The position numbers and the translations under genes are program-made. The notes under the pieces are model-generated. The model had not been told where the DNA came from. It worked only from the letters and a program-made list of their open reading frames with translations, and did no database searches. This document shows positions 9,588 through 20,845 of a stretch of 64,000 nt of DNA, in pieces. The DNA is from an uncultured SAR116 cluster alpha proteobacterium. GTDB taxonomy: Bacteria > Pseudomonadota > Alphaproteobacteria > Puniceispirillales > Marisalimonadaceae. Location of the stretch: the NCBI GenBank assembly GCA_902616615.1, contig CACMTN010000002.1:1-64000 (forward strand). The letters are read 5' to 3'. Numbering within the stretch: position 1 is the first letter of the stretch; every line of letters begins with the position of its first letter.

Positions 9588-9618
9588 TAATTCATTTATT
9601 TTGAAAATAATGAATTAT
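9587..9618. terminator. AT-rich hairpin between convergent genes (candidate bidirectional terminator)
   Basis: An inverted repeat has arms at 9587-9602 and 9604-9618 that pair over 15 bp with one bulged T, almost entirely A/T. It covers the last base of the kinase stop codon and the last codons and stop of the malic enzyme gene. Position between convergent stops and symmetry suggest bidirectional termination. The loop would have to open from a single base, and no separate U-tract is present. Confidence 0.4.
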
Positions 9619-11884
9619 ATGCAGCTATTGATGCAGAGTTAATAATATCTGAAACAGATGAACCCATTTGAACAATTTGAAATGGTTTTTCTCCGCCTAT
9701 CATAAGAGGGCCTAAGATTGATCCTCCACCGAGTTTTTGTAATAATTTAAAAGATATATTTGCAGCTAAAAGGCTTGGCATTATTAAAACGTTAGCTGGA
9801 CCTGATAGTCTACAAAACGGATAATTTTCTTTGATTAGATCATAATCTAAAGCAACCTCTGGTGTCATTTCACCATCAAACTCAAAATCAACTTGTTTGT
9901 TGTCAAGTATATTAACTGCTTCCTTTAAATCTTTAGAACTAGGTCTAGATAAACTTCCGAAATTAGAAAATGATAATAAAGCTACACGAGGCTTGTAGCC
10001 AAGGTCCTTAACTGTATTAGCAATACCTGTTGCTATATTAGCCAATTGCTCAGCATTTGGTGTGTCATGTATATTTACATCTCCGATAAAAACAGTTCTT
10101 TCTTTTGATACCATCATAGACATAGATAAAAAACTTTGATCATTTTTTGTCGAAATTACTTTAATAATATCGTTAAAGCATCTACCAAATGGTCTAGTAA
10201 CTCCAGTAACCATAGCATCTGCATCTTCGGCAGACACCATGGAGGCAGCAAATACATTCCTGTCTTGGTTAATTAATCTTTGACAATCTCTTCTTAAATG
10301 ACCATCTCTATGAAGTAACTTATATAAGTTATCAATGTATTCTTGATTTTTTTTACTTAAACTAGCATTATGAATAATTAACTCATTAAGTCCTTCTAAA
10401 TTTACTTTTTCCATAGTTTCTTTAACACGATTTTCTCTACCAATTAATATTGGTATTCCAAATCCAGAATTATAAAATGATAAGGCTGCTCTTATTGTTT
10501 TCTCTTCCTCTCCTTCTGCAAAAACAACCCGTTGTTTTTTCCCTTTTATTCTAGCTTTAATAGGCTCTAGAATAGAAGCTATAGGATTAGTTCTGCCTTC
10601 TAATTCTCTTTTATAAGACTCTAAATTTTTAATAGGCTTTTTTGCTACGCCACTATTCATTGCTGCTTTGGCAACTGCTGAAGAAACTGAAGAAATCAAT
10701 CTTGGATCAAAAGGAGCTGGTATTATGTAATCATGGCCATAATGAAGTTGAACACCGTGGTAAGCTGCATTTACTTCATCTGGTACATCCTTTCTAGCTA
10801 ATTCAGCGATAGCATTAGCAGCTGCAATTTTCATTTCCTCATTAATTGTAGTTGCTCTTACATCCAAGGCACCTCTAAAAATATATGGAAATCCTAGCAC
10901 ATTATTAACCTGGTTTGGGTAATCTGATCTACCGGTAGCTATAATAGCATCAGATCTTACGCTTTTAACATCTTCAGGCATAATTTCAGGAATGGGATTA
11001 GCCATTGCAAATATGATTGGTTTTTCAGCCATGCTTTTAACCATTTCTTTTGTTACTGACCCAGGAACTGATAAACCTAAAAAAACATCTGCATTTTTTA
11101 GAGCATCTTTTAGAGTTCTTAATTTGGTATTGACGGTATGACCAGATTTCCATTGATTCATATTACTTTGTCTTCCTTGATATAACACACCATCTCTATC
11201 AACTAAAATAATATTATCATTTTGTGCTCCCATTGCTTTTAAAAGTTCAACACAAGCTATAGAAGCAGCACCAGCACCATTGCTTACAAACTTAGTATCC
11301 TCTATTTTTCTATTAGTCAGATGAAGAGCATTTATTATCCCTGCTGCAGTTACAATTGCTGTACCATGTTGATCATCATGAAAAACTGGAATATTCATTT
11401 TTTCTCTTAATCTTTGTTCAATTATGAAACAATCAGGAGCTTTTATATCTTCTAAATTAATTCCTCCAAAGCTAGGTTCGAGTAAAGAAACAGCATCAAT
11501 AAATTTATCCGTATCTTCTGTATCTAACTCTAGGTCAATTCCATCAACATCAGCAAATTTTTTGAATAATACAGACTTGCCTTCCATAACCGGTTTTGAA
11601 GCGGCAGCACCAATGTTTCCTAGCCCCAATACTGCAGTACCATTTGAAATAACTGCAACAATATTTCCTTTTGATGTATAATCATAAATAGTGTCAGGTT
11701 TTTTTTCAATTTCAAGACATGGCGTAGCAACGCCTGGTGAATATGCTAATGATAAATCGTTAGAACTAATAAGAGGGGTTGTTGGTGTTATTTCTAATTT
11801 TCCAGGGCGACCTTTTTTGTGATACTCTAGTGCTTCTTTTTCCAGGTTAGATTTTTTGTCAGCATCGTTATTGGTAGTAGACAT
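9596..11884 (-). CDS. maeB: NADP-dependent malic enzyme with phosphotransacetylase-like C-terminus
   Basis: A 762-residue MaeB-type protein converting malate to pyruvate and CO2 with reduction of NADP. Residues about 1-420 form the malic enzyme part, including the conserved PVFHDDQHGTAIV segment and a Rossmann NAD(P) domain. A linker GRTNPIASILEP leads into a phosphotransacetylase-like domain (about 435-762), the usual MaeB fusion, which is normally regulatory (acetyl-CoA sensing) rather than catalytic. Start is ATG at 11884, preceded by GAGG. It is divergent from mutS across 140 bp. Confidence 0.95.
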   Translation of the reverse strand: MSTTNNDADKKSNLEKEALEYHKKGRPGKLEITPTTPLISSNDLSLAYSPGVATPCLEIEKKPDTIYDYTSKGNIVAVISNGTAVLGLGNIGAAASKPVMEGKSVLFKKFADVDGIDLELDTEDTDKFIDAVSLLEPSFGGINLEDIKAPDCFIIEQRLREKMNIPVFHDDQHGTAIVTAAGIINALHLTNRKIEDTKFVSNGAGAASIACVELLKAMGAQNDNIILVDRDGVLYQGRQSNMNQWKSGHTVNTKLRTLKDALKNADVFLGLSVPGSVTKEMVKSMAEKPIIFAMANPIPEIMPEDVKSVRSDAIIATGRSDYPNQVNNVLGFPYIFRGALDVRATTINEEMKIAAANAIAELARKDVPDEVNAAYHGVQLHYGHDYIIPAPFDPRLISSVSSAVAKAAMNSGVAKKPIKNLESYKRELEGRTNPIASILEPIKARIKGKKQRVVFAEGEEEKTIRAALSFYNSGFGIPILIGRENRVKETMEKVNLEGLNELIIHNASLSKKNQEYIDNLYKLLHRDGHLRRDCQRLINQDRNVFAASMVSAEDADAMVTGVTRPFGRCFNDIIKVISTKNDQSFLSMSMMVSKERTVFIGDVNIHDTPNAEQLANIATGIANTVKDLGYKPRVALLSFSNFGSLSRPSSKDLKEAVNILDNKQVDFEFDGEMTPEVALDYDLIKENYPFCRLSGPANVLIMPSLLAANISFKLLQKLGGGSILGPLMIGGEKPFQIVQMGSSVSDIINSASIAAYNSLFSK

Positions 11885-12024
11885 TTTTTCCTCAAAAACT
11901 TAAAATTATAAACTCTAGATTATAACTTAAATTTTGGAAAAGATCTTAATAAATTGTATTTTATTAAAAATATTTCAATTATAAATAAGATTAAATTAAG
12001 TTTTTTAAGGAAAATTATTTTATT

Positions 12025-14667
12025 GTGAAAAATGCATATACTCCAATGATGGAGCAATATTTAAATATAAAGAATAAATATAAAGATACCTTGTTATTTT
12101 ACAGGATGGGAGATTTTTATGAGTTATTTTTTGAAGATGCAATTGTAGCTTCAGAAGCATTAGACATAGCTTTAACTAAAAGAGGAAAATCTAATGGTAA
12201 AGATATACCCATGTGTGGTGTTCCTTTTCATTCAGCTGACAACTATTTACCAAAATTAATTAAAAAAGGTTTTAATGTTGCGGTATGTGAGCAAACAGAA
12301 ACTGCTGTGGAGGCTAAACTTAACCTTAAAAAAGGACCCTTAAAAAGAGAAGTTGTAAGAATAATATCACCAGGCACTTTAACTGAAGATAATTTGCTAC
12401 AGAAAAAAAATAATAATTATCTGGGAGCTATATCAATATTTAATGGTTCAATTTCTATTGCATGGGTAGATGTATCGACAGGATATTTTAAATCAAGACT
12501 TATTGGAAAAGAAAATAATTCAAATCAAAAACAGTTATTAACCAATTTTATGTTACGGAAAGATTTTTCAGAAATATTAATTTCTAATGATATGGATATG
12601 GATTATATAATTGATGAATGGCACCCTATAATAAAGAAACAATCTTCTAGTTTATTTCACTACCAATCTTGTCTTGATCAGATTTGTTCATATTATTCAA
12701 TTGTTTCATTAGAGGGTATTGGCTCTTTTAGTAAAGGAGAAATAATTGCTGCTGGAGTTTTATTATCTTACTTAAAATTAACTCAATGTGGAAAAACCCC
12801 GTTTCTTTCAATGATTAAATCTGAAAACATTAATGATTTTTTAGAGATTGATTATTTTACTCAGAAATCACTTGAAATTCTTAAAAATTTGTCAGGGAAT
12901 AATGAAGGAAGTTTAATTTCTTGCATAGATGAAACAAGAACTGCTAGTGGTGCAAGGTTGCTAAAGCAGAGAATAGTTGAGCCATTTTATGATATCAATC
13001 TCATACAGGACAGATATGATGTAATTAATTGGATTTTAGGAAATAATATTAATATAAATTATTATCAAGATAGTTTAAATGGAATTCCAGATCTTGAGAG
13101 ATCATTGACAAGAATTTCATTATCAAGAGGTAGTCCTAGAGACCTACAATTAATTTCTAAAGGACTTCTTAACATAAAAGCAATTTCCAAAAATTTGGTA
13201 TTAAATCGGCAAAATAACCTAAGACCTAAGTTGCTAGATTCAATTTTAGGTAGTTTAAAGATTGATTATAGAACTTTCTTGAATATTACAAAAGCTCTAA
13301 AACCAGATGTGCCTTTAATTACTAAAGAAGGTGGATTTATAAAAGATGGCTTTAACGCAGAACTAGATTTCTTGAGAAATCTAAGAAATAATGAATTAAA
13401 TCAAATAATGAAACTTCAAAAAAAGTATTCAGAACTTACAAAAATTAATTCATTGAAAATTAAACACAATAGAATGCTTGGCTATCACATAGAAGTCAGA
13501 TCAATTCATGATAGTTCAATGAGAAACATTGATTTGTTTATTCATAGGCAAACTACGGCTCAGGCATCGAGATTTACAACAAATGAGCTTGTTGAAATTG
13601 AAACACAATTAATCAATTCATTTGAAAAATCAATTAAAATAGAACTAGAAATTTTCAATGATTTTGCTAATCAAATATTACAAAAAGGCAAAGAAATTCT
13701 AAATATTGTACATTCTATTTCTGAATTAGATATTTCTTTTATGGTTGCTCATCAGTCAGTATCTAGAAATTATATTTGCCCTAATATTTCAAATGATAAA
13801 ATCTTAGAAATTACAGGTGGTAGACATCCTGTTGTAGAACACCAGATGAAATTCTCAGAAAATTCTTTTATTTCAAATGACTGTAAATTAAATAATGAAG
13901 ACTTAATATGGTTAATAACTGGTCCTAATATGGCAGGAAAATCTACATATCTCAGACAAAATGCATTAATAGCTATAATGGCACAAGCAGGTTTATTTGT
14001 ACCTGCAAAAAAAGCAAAAATAGGCTTGTTTGACAAAATATTTTCTAGAGTAGGGGCGTCTGACGACTTGGCAAAAGGACAATCTACTTTTATGATTGAA
14101 ATGATAGAGACCTCACTAATTTTAAATACATCTACTGAAAAGTCCTTAGTAATTTTAGACGAAATTGGAAGAGGTACATCTACTTTTGACGGTTTAGCAA
14201 TTGCTTGGTCAGTTTTAGAGTATTTACATGAGAAAATTAAACCAATAACATTATTTGCAACTCATTATCATGAATTAACAGCTCTGAAAAATAATCTAAA
14301 AAATCTATCATGTCATAAAATGTCTGTCAAAGAATGGAATAATTCAATAATTTTTATGCATAAAATTTTAGATGGAGAAGCAGATAAATCTTATGGAATT
14401 CATGTTGCAAAATTGGCAGGCATTCCTTCCATAGTAACAGATAGCGCAGCTAAAATTTTATCTGATCTTCAAAGTAAAAGTCAAACAAAGAAAAATTATA
14501 ATAAAGAAACAGTTACAGTTAAATCAAATGAAATTGAGAATTTTTTAGAAGAGTTTGATAAAATAGATGTTGATGAGATAAGTCCACGTCAGTCTCTAGA
14601 CCTTTTATATAAACTCAAATCAAAAAGACAGAGACAGATCAATGGTAAAAGTAAATTTAAAAAATAA
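12025..14667 (+). CDS. mutS: DNA mismatch repair protein MutS
   Basis: MutS (880 residues) recognises base mismatches and small loops. The mismatch-binding Phe31-Tyr-Glu33 lies in GDFYELF, connector, lever and clamp domains follow, and the ATPase has Walker A GPNMAGKST and Walker B around VILDEIGRGTSTFDG. The start is taken as GTG 12025, because residues before TPMMEQY are normal in relatives; AAGGA lies at 12006-12010, somewhat far upstream. The gene overlaps glnD by 26 bp. It heads the mutS-glnD-murJ-trpS run typical of Alphaproteobacteria. Confidence 0.96.
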   Translation: MKNAYTPMMEQYLNIKNKYKDTLLFYRMGDFYELFFEDAIVASEALDIALTKRGKSNGKDIPMCGVPFHSADNYLPKLIKKGFNVAVCEQTETAVEAKLNLKKGPLKREVVRIISPGTLTEDNLLQKKNNNYLGAISIFNGSISIAWVDVSTGYFKSRLIGKENNSNQKQLLTNFMLRKDFSEILISNDMDMDYIIDEWHPIIKKQSSSLFHYQSCLDQICSYYSIVSLEGIGSFSKGEIIAAGVLLSYLKLTQCGKTPFLSMIKSENINDFLEIDYFTQKSLEILKNLSGNNEGSLISCIDETRTASGARLLKQRIVEPFYDINLIQDRYDVINWILGNNININYYQDSLNGIPDLERSLTRISLSRGSPRDLQLISKGLLNIKAISKNLVLNRQNNLRPKLLDSILGSLKIDYRTFLNITKALKPDVPLITKEGGFIKDGFNAELDFLRNLRNNELNQIMKLQKKYSELTKINSLKIKHNRMLGYHIEVRSIHDSSMRNIDLFIHRQTTAQASRFTTNELVEIETQLINSFEKSIKIELEIFNDFANQILQKGKEILNIVHSISELDISFMVAHQSVSRNYICPNISNDKILEITGGRHPVVEHQMKFSENSFISNDCKLNNEDLIWLITGPNMAGKSTYLRQNALIAIMAQAGLFVPAKKAKIGLFDKIFSRVGASDDLAKGQSTFMIEMIETSLILNTSTEKSLVILDEIGRGTSTFDGLAIAWSVLEYLHEKIKPITLFATHYHELTALKNNLKNLSCHKMSVKEWNNSIIFMHKILDGEADKSYGIHVAKLAGIPSIVTDSAAKILSDLQSKSQTKKNYNKETVTVKSNEIENFLEEFDKIDVDEISPRQSLDLLYKLKSKRQRQINGKSKFKK

Positions 14668-17503
14668 ATTCCCATTTCTTAATAAATCTAAAGTAATTAA
14701 CTCTAATAACAGTAATTTTGCATCAGAAGAAAATATCGATACTAGCGCTACCTGGTTTCAAAGTATGGAACCGGTTACTTATGCTAAAAATAATGGAAAA
14801 AAATTATATAAATTAAAAAAAATAAAAATTAACTGTAGAGATACAAAAAATTTCAAAGAATTACTTTTAACAAATCTAAAGAGACAATTATATCAATGTA
14901 AACAAAAAATAAGAAAGGAGTTTTTAAGAACATCAGACGGTTCTCTTAATGTTGGTCTAAATGTAATTTTAGTTGATAGTATGTTAAGAGAAATTATCAA
15001 CAATACCCATCAACATGTTTTTGGAAACATAAATTATAAATTATCGATTATAGCCGTTGGCGGATATGGTAGAGGTGAGCTTGCGCCTCACTCTGACTTA
15101 GATTTATTATTTCTTATTCCAGATAATTTAAATAAAGCTGACACTAGAAATGTAGAAGAACTTATTCAATTAATTCTGCACATTCTATGGGACTTAAGTT
15201 ACACAATTGGACATTCTACAAGAACTATTTTTGATTGCATCAAAAAAAGTAAATTAGACCTCACAATATCGACAAGTTTATTAGAGAAAAGATTCATAGT
15301 AGGTAATGAACATAACTTTGATTTATTAAATATTAAATTTAATTCTTTCATTACGAGTAGCAAAACCTTAAATTTTGTAGAAGCAAAATTAAAAGAGTCT
15401 GATTTAAGACATAAAAAATTTGGAGGATCTCGTTATGTTGTGGAACCTAATGTTAAAGATGGTAAGGGTGGATTAAGAGACCTTCATACTTTAATTTGGA
15501 TTTTAAAATTTGCATATAAGGCCGACTCAATATCGAAGTTAATTAAAATGGGAGCTTTATCTAAAAATGAAGCTTTAGCTTTTGCTGAAGCACAACGTTT
15601 TTTGTTTTCTGTAAGATGCCATCTTCATTATAGAGCTGAAAGAGAAGATGACAGACTAGCAATGGATGCGCAGCTAGAAATTGCTAAAAGTATGAATTTT
15701 AAAAATACTATTACACATAAAGATGTTGAAAGATTTATGAAAAGATATTTCCTCGCTACAAAAACAGTTGGAAATCTGACAAGAATTTTTTGTGCAGCTA
15801 TTGAATCAGAGTTCAACAAACCTTTGAGATTAAATTTTTTAAGCTTAAAAAAAAGTGAAGATGTAGATCCTTTTAGTATTGAATTAGGCCGATTATATGT
15901 ACAAAGTAAAAATATACTGACCGAAAATCCTGTAAATATAATAAAACTTTTTTATATTTCACACAAAAAAAATATAGATATTCACCCTAGTACATTGAGA
16001 CTAGTAACAAGTTTGACAAAGTTAATCAATTCTGAAGTTAGGCATGACGTTAACGCTAACCAAATGTTTTTAGATATTTTAACAAGTAAAAGAGATTCAA
16101 CCAGAACACTAAGGATGATGAATGAATCTAATATATTAGGGAAATTCATTCCTGAATTTCAAAAAATTGTTTGTTTGATGCAATTTGACATGTACCATTC
16201 TTATACGGTAGATGAACATACAATTTTTACAATTTCTAATCTTCACTCTTTAAAAAATGGAAAATTTATAGATTTTGCTCCACTCGCCAGTAAAGTAATA
16301 CAAGAAATAAGCTCCTATAGATGTCTTTTTGTTGCAATGTTACTTCATGACATAGCAAAAGGAAAGAAAGGAGACCACTCAATAAATGGTTCCGTAGTTG
16401 CATCAACTATTTGTCCTAGGCTAGGGTTAAGTAACGATGAAACTGAAATTGTTAAATGGTTAGTACTTAATCATTTACTATTAAGTAAGACAGCTTTTAG
16501 ATACGAATTAGGAGATCCAAAAACAATCAAAGATTTTGCAGAAAAAGTAAAAACTATTGAAAAATTGAAATTATTATTAGTCCTTACTGTTGCGGATATT
16601 AAGGGTGTTGGACCTGAAATATGGAACGACTGGAAAGGCTCTCTTATCTCTGACTTATATGTAAAAAGCTTAAATATTCTTCAAAAAAGAATATCCACTC
16701 AAAATGTATATGAATATGTTGAAACTACTAAGGAATTATTTAAAACTGGTTTATCAAAAAATGGAATTAGTAAAACAGTAATAGAACAATATACCAAGAA
16801 CTATTATAAAAATTATTGGGAAATATTCAGTTTACAAACTCTCATTAATCATTTTTATATTTTTAACAAAATGATAGATGACAAAAAAAAGTTTAAAATA
16901 CATCTATCTAAAGAAAATGATTTACAAGCAACTGAGCTAATAGTTATTGCGCCTGATCATCATGGTCTATTCTCTCGTATATCAGGTCTAGTAGCTGCAT
17001 CAGGCTATGATGTTGTAAGCGCAAAAATAATAACAAGATCAGATGGATATGCTTTAGATACATTTTTTATTCAAAACAAAGAAAAAAAACCAATTTCAGA
17101 AGACTATCTAAGAAAAAAGTTAATTAAGACAATTTCTTTAGGTTTAGAAGGAAATTTTGACATAGATAAAGCATTAAATATAAAATGGGAGGAAATTCCC
17201 GCACGTTTTAGAGCCGTAAAAGCTCCTACAAGAATAATAGTTGATAATAAAACAAGCGAAAACTTTACTATTTTAGATATTAAATGCAAAAATGCACCAG
17301 GAGTTTTATATAAAATTACAAAAACATTAACAAGTTTAGGTGTACAAATTAACACTGCAAATGTTTCTTCTTATGGTGACAGAGTAGTAGATATTTTCTA
17401 TATAAAAAATGCTTTTGGCTCAAAAGTTGATGATACCATAACAACAGATAAAATTAAGAAGTCAATATTGAAAATACTAGAAGAAATAAATTTTACTCAA
17501 TAA
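14642..17503 (+). CDS. glnD: Bifunctional PII uridylyltransferase/uridylyl-removing enzyme
   Basis: GlnD (953 residues) adds or removes UMP on the PII protein in response to glutamine and so couples nitrogen status to assimilation. The nucleotidyltransferase motif GGYGRGELAPHSDLD (140-154) has metal-binding aspartates. The HD hydrolase domain has H569-D570. Two C-terminal ACT domains (from about 765 and about 875) carry the glutamine-sensing part. All domains are present and intact, so nitrogen sensing through PII is implied although no glnB is in the window. It overlaps the end of mutS by 26 bp. Confidence 0.95.
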   Translation: MVKVNLKNKFPFLNKSKVINSNNSNFASEENIDTSATWFQSMEPVTYAKNNGKKLYKLKKIKINCRDTKNFKELLLTNLKRQLYQCKQKIRKEFLRTSDGSLNVGLNVILVDSMLREIINNTHQHVFGNINYKLSIIAVGGYGRGELAPHSDLDLLFLIPDNLNKADTRNVEELIQLILHILWDLSYTIGHSTRTIFDCIKKSKLDLTISTSLLEKRFIVGNEHNFDLLNIKFNSFITSSKTLNFVEAKLKESDLRHKKFGGSRYVVEPNVKDGKGGLRDLHTLIWILKFAYKADSISKLIKMGALSKNEALAFAEAQRFLFSVRCHLHYRAEREDDRLAMDAQLEIAKSMNFKNTITHKDVERFMKRYFLATKTVGNLTRIFCAAIESEFNKPLRLNFLSLKKSEDVDPFSIELGRLYVQSKNILTENPVNIIKLFYISHKKNIDIHPSTLRLVTSLTKLINSEVRHDVNANQMFLDILTSKRDSTRTLRMMNESNILGKFIPEFQKIVCLMQFDMYHSYTVDEHTIFTISNLHSLKNGKFIDFAPLASKVIQEISSYRCLFVAMLLHDIAKGKKGDHSINGSVVASTICPRLGLSNDETEIVKWLVLNHLLLSKTAFRYELGDPKTIKDFAEKVKTIEKLKLLLVLTVADIKGVGPEIWNDWKGSLISDLYVKSLNILQKRISTQNVYEYVETTKELFKTGLSKNGISKTVIEQYTKNYYKNYWEIFSLQTLINHFYIFNKMIDDKKKFKIHLSKENDLQATELIVIAPDHHGLFSRISGLVAASGYDVVSAKIITRSDGYALDTFFIQNKEKKPISEDYLRKKLIKTISLGLEGNFDIDKALNIKWEEIPARFRAVKAPTRIIVDNKTSENFTILDIKCKNAPGVLYKITKTLTSLGVQINTANVSSYGDRVVDIFYIKNAFGSKVDDTITTDKIKKSILKILEEINFTQ

Positions 17504-17514
17504 AAATAAAGCAC

Positions 17515-19149
17515 ATGAAAAATCCAAAGAAAAACAAAACATCTTTTTTTATAAGAGGATTTACACAAACAGCCTTTCTTACGGTAATTAGCCGTATATC
17601 TGGCTTTCTACGAGATATTTTTATAGCAGGTTTTTTAGGTGCTGGTATTTTTTCAGATATATTTTTAATAGCTTTTAAATTACCAAATTTGTTTAGAAGA
17701 ATAACTGCTGAGGGAGCACTTACCTCTGCATTTTTACCAATTTATTCTAAATTAAAATCACAAAATAGCGAAATCTTAGCTTTTATTTATTTTAAAGAAG
17801 TTTTTTACAGAGTTTTCATCTCATTGTTTATCTTAATGATAATATTTCAAATTATTATGCCATTTATAATTAATTTTTTAGCCCCCGGATTTTTGAATAA
17901 TGAAGATGTCATAAAAGAAATAACAGCACTTTCAAGAATAACAATAATTTTTATGCCATTAATTTCAATCGTAGCAATGCTTGGTATTGCAACAAATGTT
18001 TCTGGAAAATTTTGGATATTAGCATCTACTCCAATAATTTTGAATTCAAGTATAATTCTGGGATGTTTTTTTATAAATGATTTTTGGACTATCAAATCCT
18101 TACCACTTGCAATTGCTCTTGTTATTGGAGGATTAATTCAAATCATATTTATTTTAATAATGATAAAAAAATTTAATATATTGAATTTAAAAACTTTAAA
18201 AAGAAATAACAATAGTAGGAACGCTAATAACCAAGTTAAATTTCAATTAAATCAAACATTAAAAAAATTTTTACCCGCGGCATTTGGTGGTGGCATTTTG
18301 CAAATAAATTTATTAGTTGATACCATTTTAGCCAGCCTACTTGGATTTGGATCTATTTCTTATCTTTATTTTGCAGATAGAATTGCACAGTTACCTCTAG
18401 GAATAATTGGAATTGCTCTAGGGTCAACTCTTTTAACTTCACTCTCAAAATCTAATGCCATTAAAGATGAAAACCAATTCGCTAAAGAATTAATTATTTC
18501 ATTAAAGATAGGCTTATTTTTTTCAATTCCAGCCGCATTTGTATTTATTAACTTTAGTGATTTACTAATTAAAGTATTATTCGAGAGAGGTGAGTTTACT
18601 TTTAAAGAAACAATTCAAACTTCTCAAGCATTACTAGCATATGCTTTTGGAGTTCCAGCTTTCATAATGATTAAAGCGTGTCAACCAGCATTTTTGGCTG
18701 AAGGAAATACAAAAACTCCAATGTATATTGGCTTTGCTTTACTAATTTTAAATATAATTTTATCTTTTATTTTAATGATTTTTTTAAAACATGCCGGCAT
18801 TGCTTTGGCCACTTCTATAGTATCTTGGATAGGTACGATAATTTACATAACACTCTTAATAAAAAATGGAAAGATAGCAAAGCCTAATTTTTCATTTGAA
18901 GAAGGAGATACAAATTTATTTTCAGTAATTTTTTATGGTATAAAAATCATCCTGATTTCTTGTCTGATGGTATTAAGTATGAAATTAGTACAACACATAT
19001 TAGAAATAAATAATTTAAAAGAAACTTTTGTATTAATAACTTTATGTATATTTGGTTTTTTTATGTATATTTTGACAACAAAAATATTTAAATATATTCC
19101 TCAAGAATTAGACCATTTTATATCCTTAAAATTTAAGAGAGTAAAATAA
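17515..19149 (+). CDS. murJ: Lipid II flippase MurJ
   Basis: A polytopic membrane protein of 544 residues of the MurJ/MviN family (MOP superfamily), which moves lipid II across the inner membrane for peptidoglycan synthesis. The N-terminus shows the family pattern [10 protein letters not shown] with a following [18 protein letters not shown] segment containing conserved arginines, and about 14 hydrophobic segments follow. It begins 11 bp after glnD and ends 4 bp before trpS, so co-transcription is likely. Confidence 0.95.
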   Translation: MKNPKKNKTSFFIRGFTQTAFLTVISRISGFLRDIFIAGFLGAGIFSDIFLIAFKLPNLFRRITAEGALTSAFLPIYSKLKSQNSEILAFIYFKEVFYRVFISLFILMIIFQIIMPFIINFLAPGFLNNEDVIKEITALSRITIIFMPLISIVAMLGIATNVSGKFWILASTPIILNSSIILGCFFINDFWTIKSLPLAIALVIGGLIQIIFILIMIKKFNILNLKTLKRNNNSRNANNQVKFQLNQTLKKFLPAAFGGGILQINLLVDTILASLLGFGSISYLYFADRIAQLPLGIIGIALGSTLLTSLSKSNAIKDENQFAKELIISLKIGLFFSIPAAFVFINFSDLLIKVLFERGEFTFKETIQTSQALLAYAFGVPAFIMIKACQPAFLAEGNTKTPMYIGFALLILNIILSFILMIFLKHAGIALATSIVSWIGTIIYITLLIKNGKIAKPNFSFEEGDTNLFSVIFYGIKIILISCLMVLSMKLVQHILEINNLKETFVLITLCIFGFFMYILTTKIFKYIPQELDHFISLKFKRVK

Positions 19150-19153
19150 TATA

Positions 19154-20188
19154 ATGAACAACTCACGATTTAACCAAAGTAATAAAAGAATATTTTCAGG
19201 AATACAACCAACAGGAAATTTACATTTAGGAAATTATTTAGGTGCTATAAAAAATTGGGTAAATCTTCAGAGAGACATGCTTTCAATATTTTCAATAGTA
19301 GATTTACATGCTATTACAGTTCCTCAAGAGCCTTCTAAACTTAAATCTTCGACTCATGAAGTAACAGCGGCAATAATAGCATCAGGAATTGATCCTAAAA
19401 ACGCTATTGTATTTAACCAATCTTCAGTAAAAGAACATGCAGAATTAGCCTGGATTTTTAATTGTGTATGCAGAATAGGATGGCTAAATAGAATGACTCA
19501 ATTTAAAGAAAAAGCTGGGAAGAATAAAGAAAAAGCTACTGTTGGTCTGTATGGATACCCAGTTTTGATGGCTGCAGATATTTTGTTATATAAAGCTACG
19601 CACGTTCCTGTCGGAGACGATCAAAAGCAACATATTGAATTAGCAAGAGATATAGCATCTTCTTTTAATAGTATGTTTGCTCGGGACGGTCAAAAAGACT
19701 TTTTTTCTTTGCCAGAGCCACAGATTTTAGGACAGGCTACACGAGTAATGAGTCTTAGAGATGGAACAAACAAAATGAGTAAATCTGATGCTTCTGATGC
19801 ATCTAGAATAAACTTGACTGACACTAAAGAAGAAATCTCAAATAAAATTAAAAAAGCTAAAACTGATCCTCATCCACTACCTGAAACTATAGAAGAACTC
19901 AGCACAAGACCTGAGGCCTTAAATTTAATAAATATTTATTCATCCTTATCCAATCAATCAATTAATCAAACTCTAAGTCAATTTTGTGGACAGGGTTTTT
20001 CTTCTTTTAAACCCAAGCTAATCGAGTTAGCCATAGAAACTTTAAACCCAATTTCATTTGAAATGAGAAAGTTATTAAATGATCGTAAAGAAATTGATAA
20101 AATATTAAGAAATGGAGCAGAGAATGCTAGAAAAATTGCAGTACCTGTATTAAAACAAGTAAAGGAATTAGTTGGTTTTGTAATTTAG
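19154..20188 (+). CDS. trpS: Tryptophan--tRNA ligase
   Basis: A class I aminoacyl-tRNA synthetase of 344 residues that charges tRNA-Trp. The HIGH-type motif is HLGN (24-27) in [11 protein letters not shown], the KMSKS loop is at 207-211, and the tryptophan pocket segment [13 protein letters not shown] is near 134-146. Length is standard for bacterial TrpRS. It begins 4 bp after murJ; nfuA follows after 55 bp. Confidence 0.97.
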   Translation: MNNSRFNQSNKRIFSGIQPTGNLHLGNYLGAIKNWVNLQRDMLSIFSIVDLHAITVPQEPSKLKSSTHEVTAAIIASGIDPKNAIVFNQSSVKEHAELAWIFNCVCRIGWLNRMTQFKEKAGKNKEKATVGLYGYPVLMAADILLYKATHVPVGDDQKQHIELARDIASSFNSMFARDGQKDFFSLPEPQILGQATRVMSLRDGTNKMSKSDASDASRINLTDTKEEISNKIKKAKTDPHPLPETIEELSTRPEALNLINIYSSLSNQSINQTLSQFCGQGFSSFKPKLIELAIETLNPISFEMRKLLNDRKEIDKILRNGAENARKIAVPVLKQVKELVGFVI

Positions 20189-20243
20189 AAAGTCAATTTA
20201 TATAACTAAAAAATAATACTTATATAATAACAGGAGATTAACT

Positions 20244-20804
20244 ATGTTTATTCAAACTGAAGATACACCAAACCCAGAAACATTAAAATTTATTACTGGC
20301 AATATTATTCTAAAAACAGGTACTGCAGACTTTTCAAATGAATCTGCAACAAAGGATTCTCCTCTAGCCGCAAGATTATTTCAAATAGAGGGTGTTAGCA
20401 GAGTATTTATAGGTTCAGATTTTATTTCTGTTACCAAAGAAGTCAATTTAGATTGGAATAATTTAAAACCATCGATTTTAACTGGAATTATGGAACATTT
20501 TTCTTCAGGACTTCCTGCGGTTAATAAAAATGAAGATGAAAATGTTAATTCCAGTAATATTGAAGATTCAGAAACAATAAAACAAATTAAAGATTTATTA
20601 GAAACACGTGTTAGGCCAGCTGTTGCTATGGATGGTGGGGATATTACTTTTTGTTCATTTGAATCGGGTGTTGTTACATTGCAAATGAAAGGTGCATGTG
20701 CTGGCTGTCCATCTAGTACGGCTACTTTGAAAATGGGAATTGAAAATATGCTTAGGCATTATATTCCTGAAGTAACCGAAGTCAGAGCTGCAGAAACGTA
20801 TTAA
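20244..20804 (+). CDS. NfuA/NifU-type iron-sulfur scaffold or carrier
   Basis: A 186-residue protein with an N-terminal Nfu_N domain (about 1-90, starting MFIQTEDTPNPETLKF) and a C-terminal NifU-like domain with the cluster-binding C152-x2-C155 in GACAGCPSST. This architecture is that of Nfu proteins, which receive Fe-S clusters and pass them to targets such as lipoate synthase or aconitase. AGGAG lies about 7 bp before the ATG. It follows trpS, a frequent alphaproteobacterial arrangement. Confidence 0.92.
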   Translation: MFIQTEDTPNPETLKFITGNIILKTGTADFSNESATKDSPLAARLFQIEGVSRVFIGSDFISVTKEVNLDWNNLKPSILTGIMEHFSSGLPAVNKNEDENVNSSNIEDSETIKQIKDLLETRVRPAVAMDGGDITFCSFESGVVTLQMKGACAGCPSSTATLKMGIENMLRHYIPEVTEVRAAETY

Positions 20805-20845
20805 AATATTAAACTTTAGTAATTTTTATAATTAAAAATCACATT

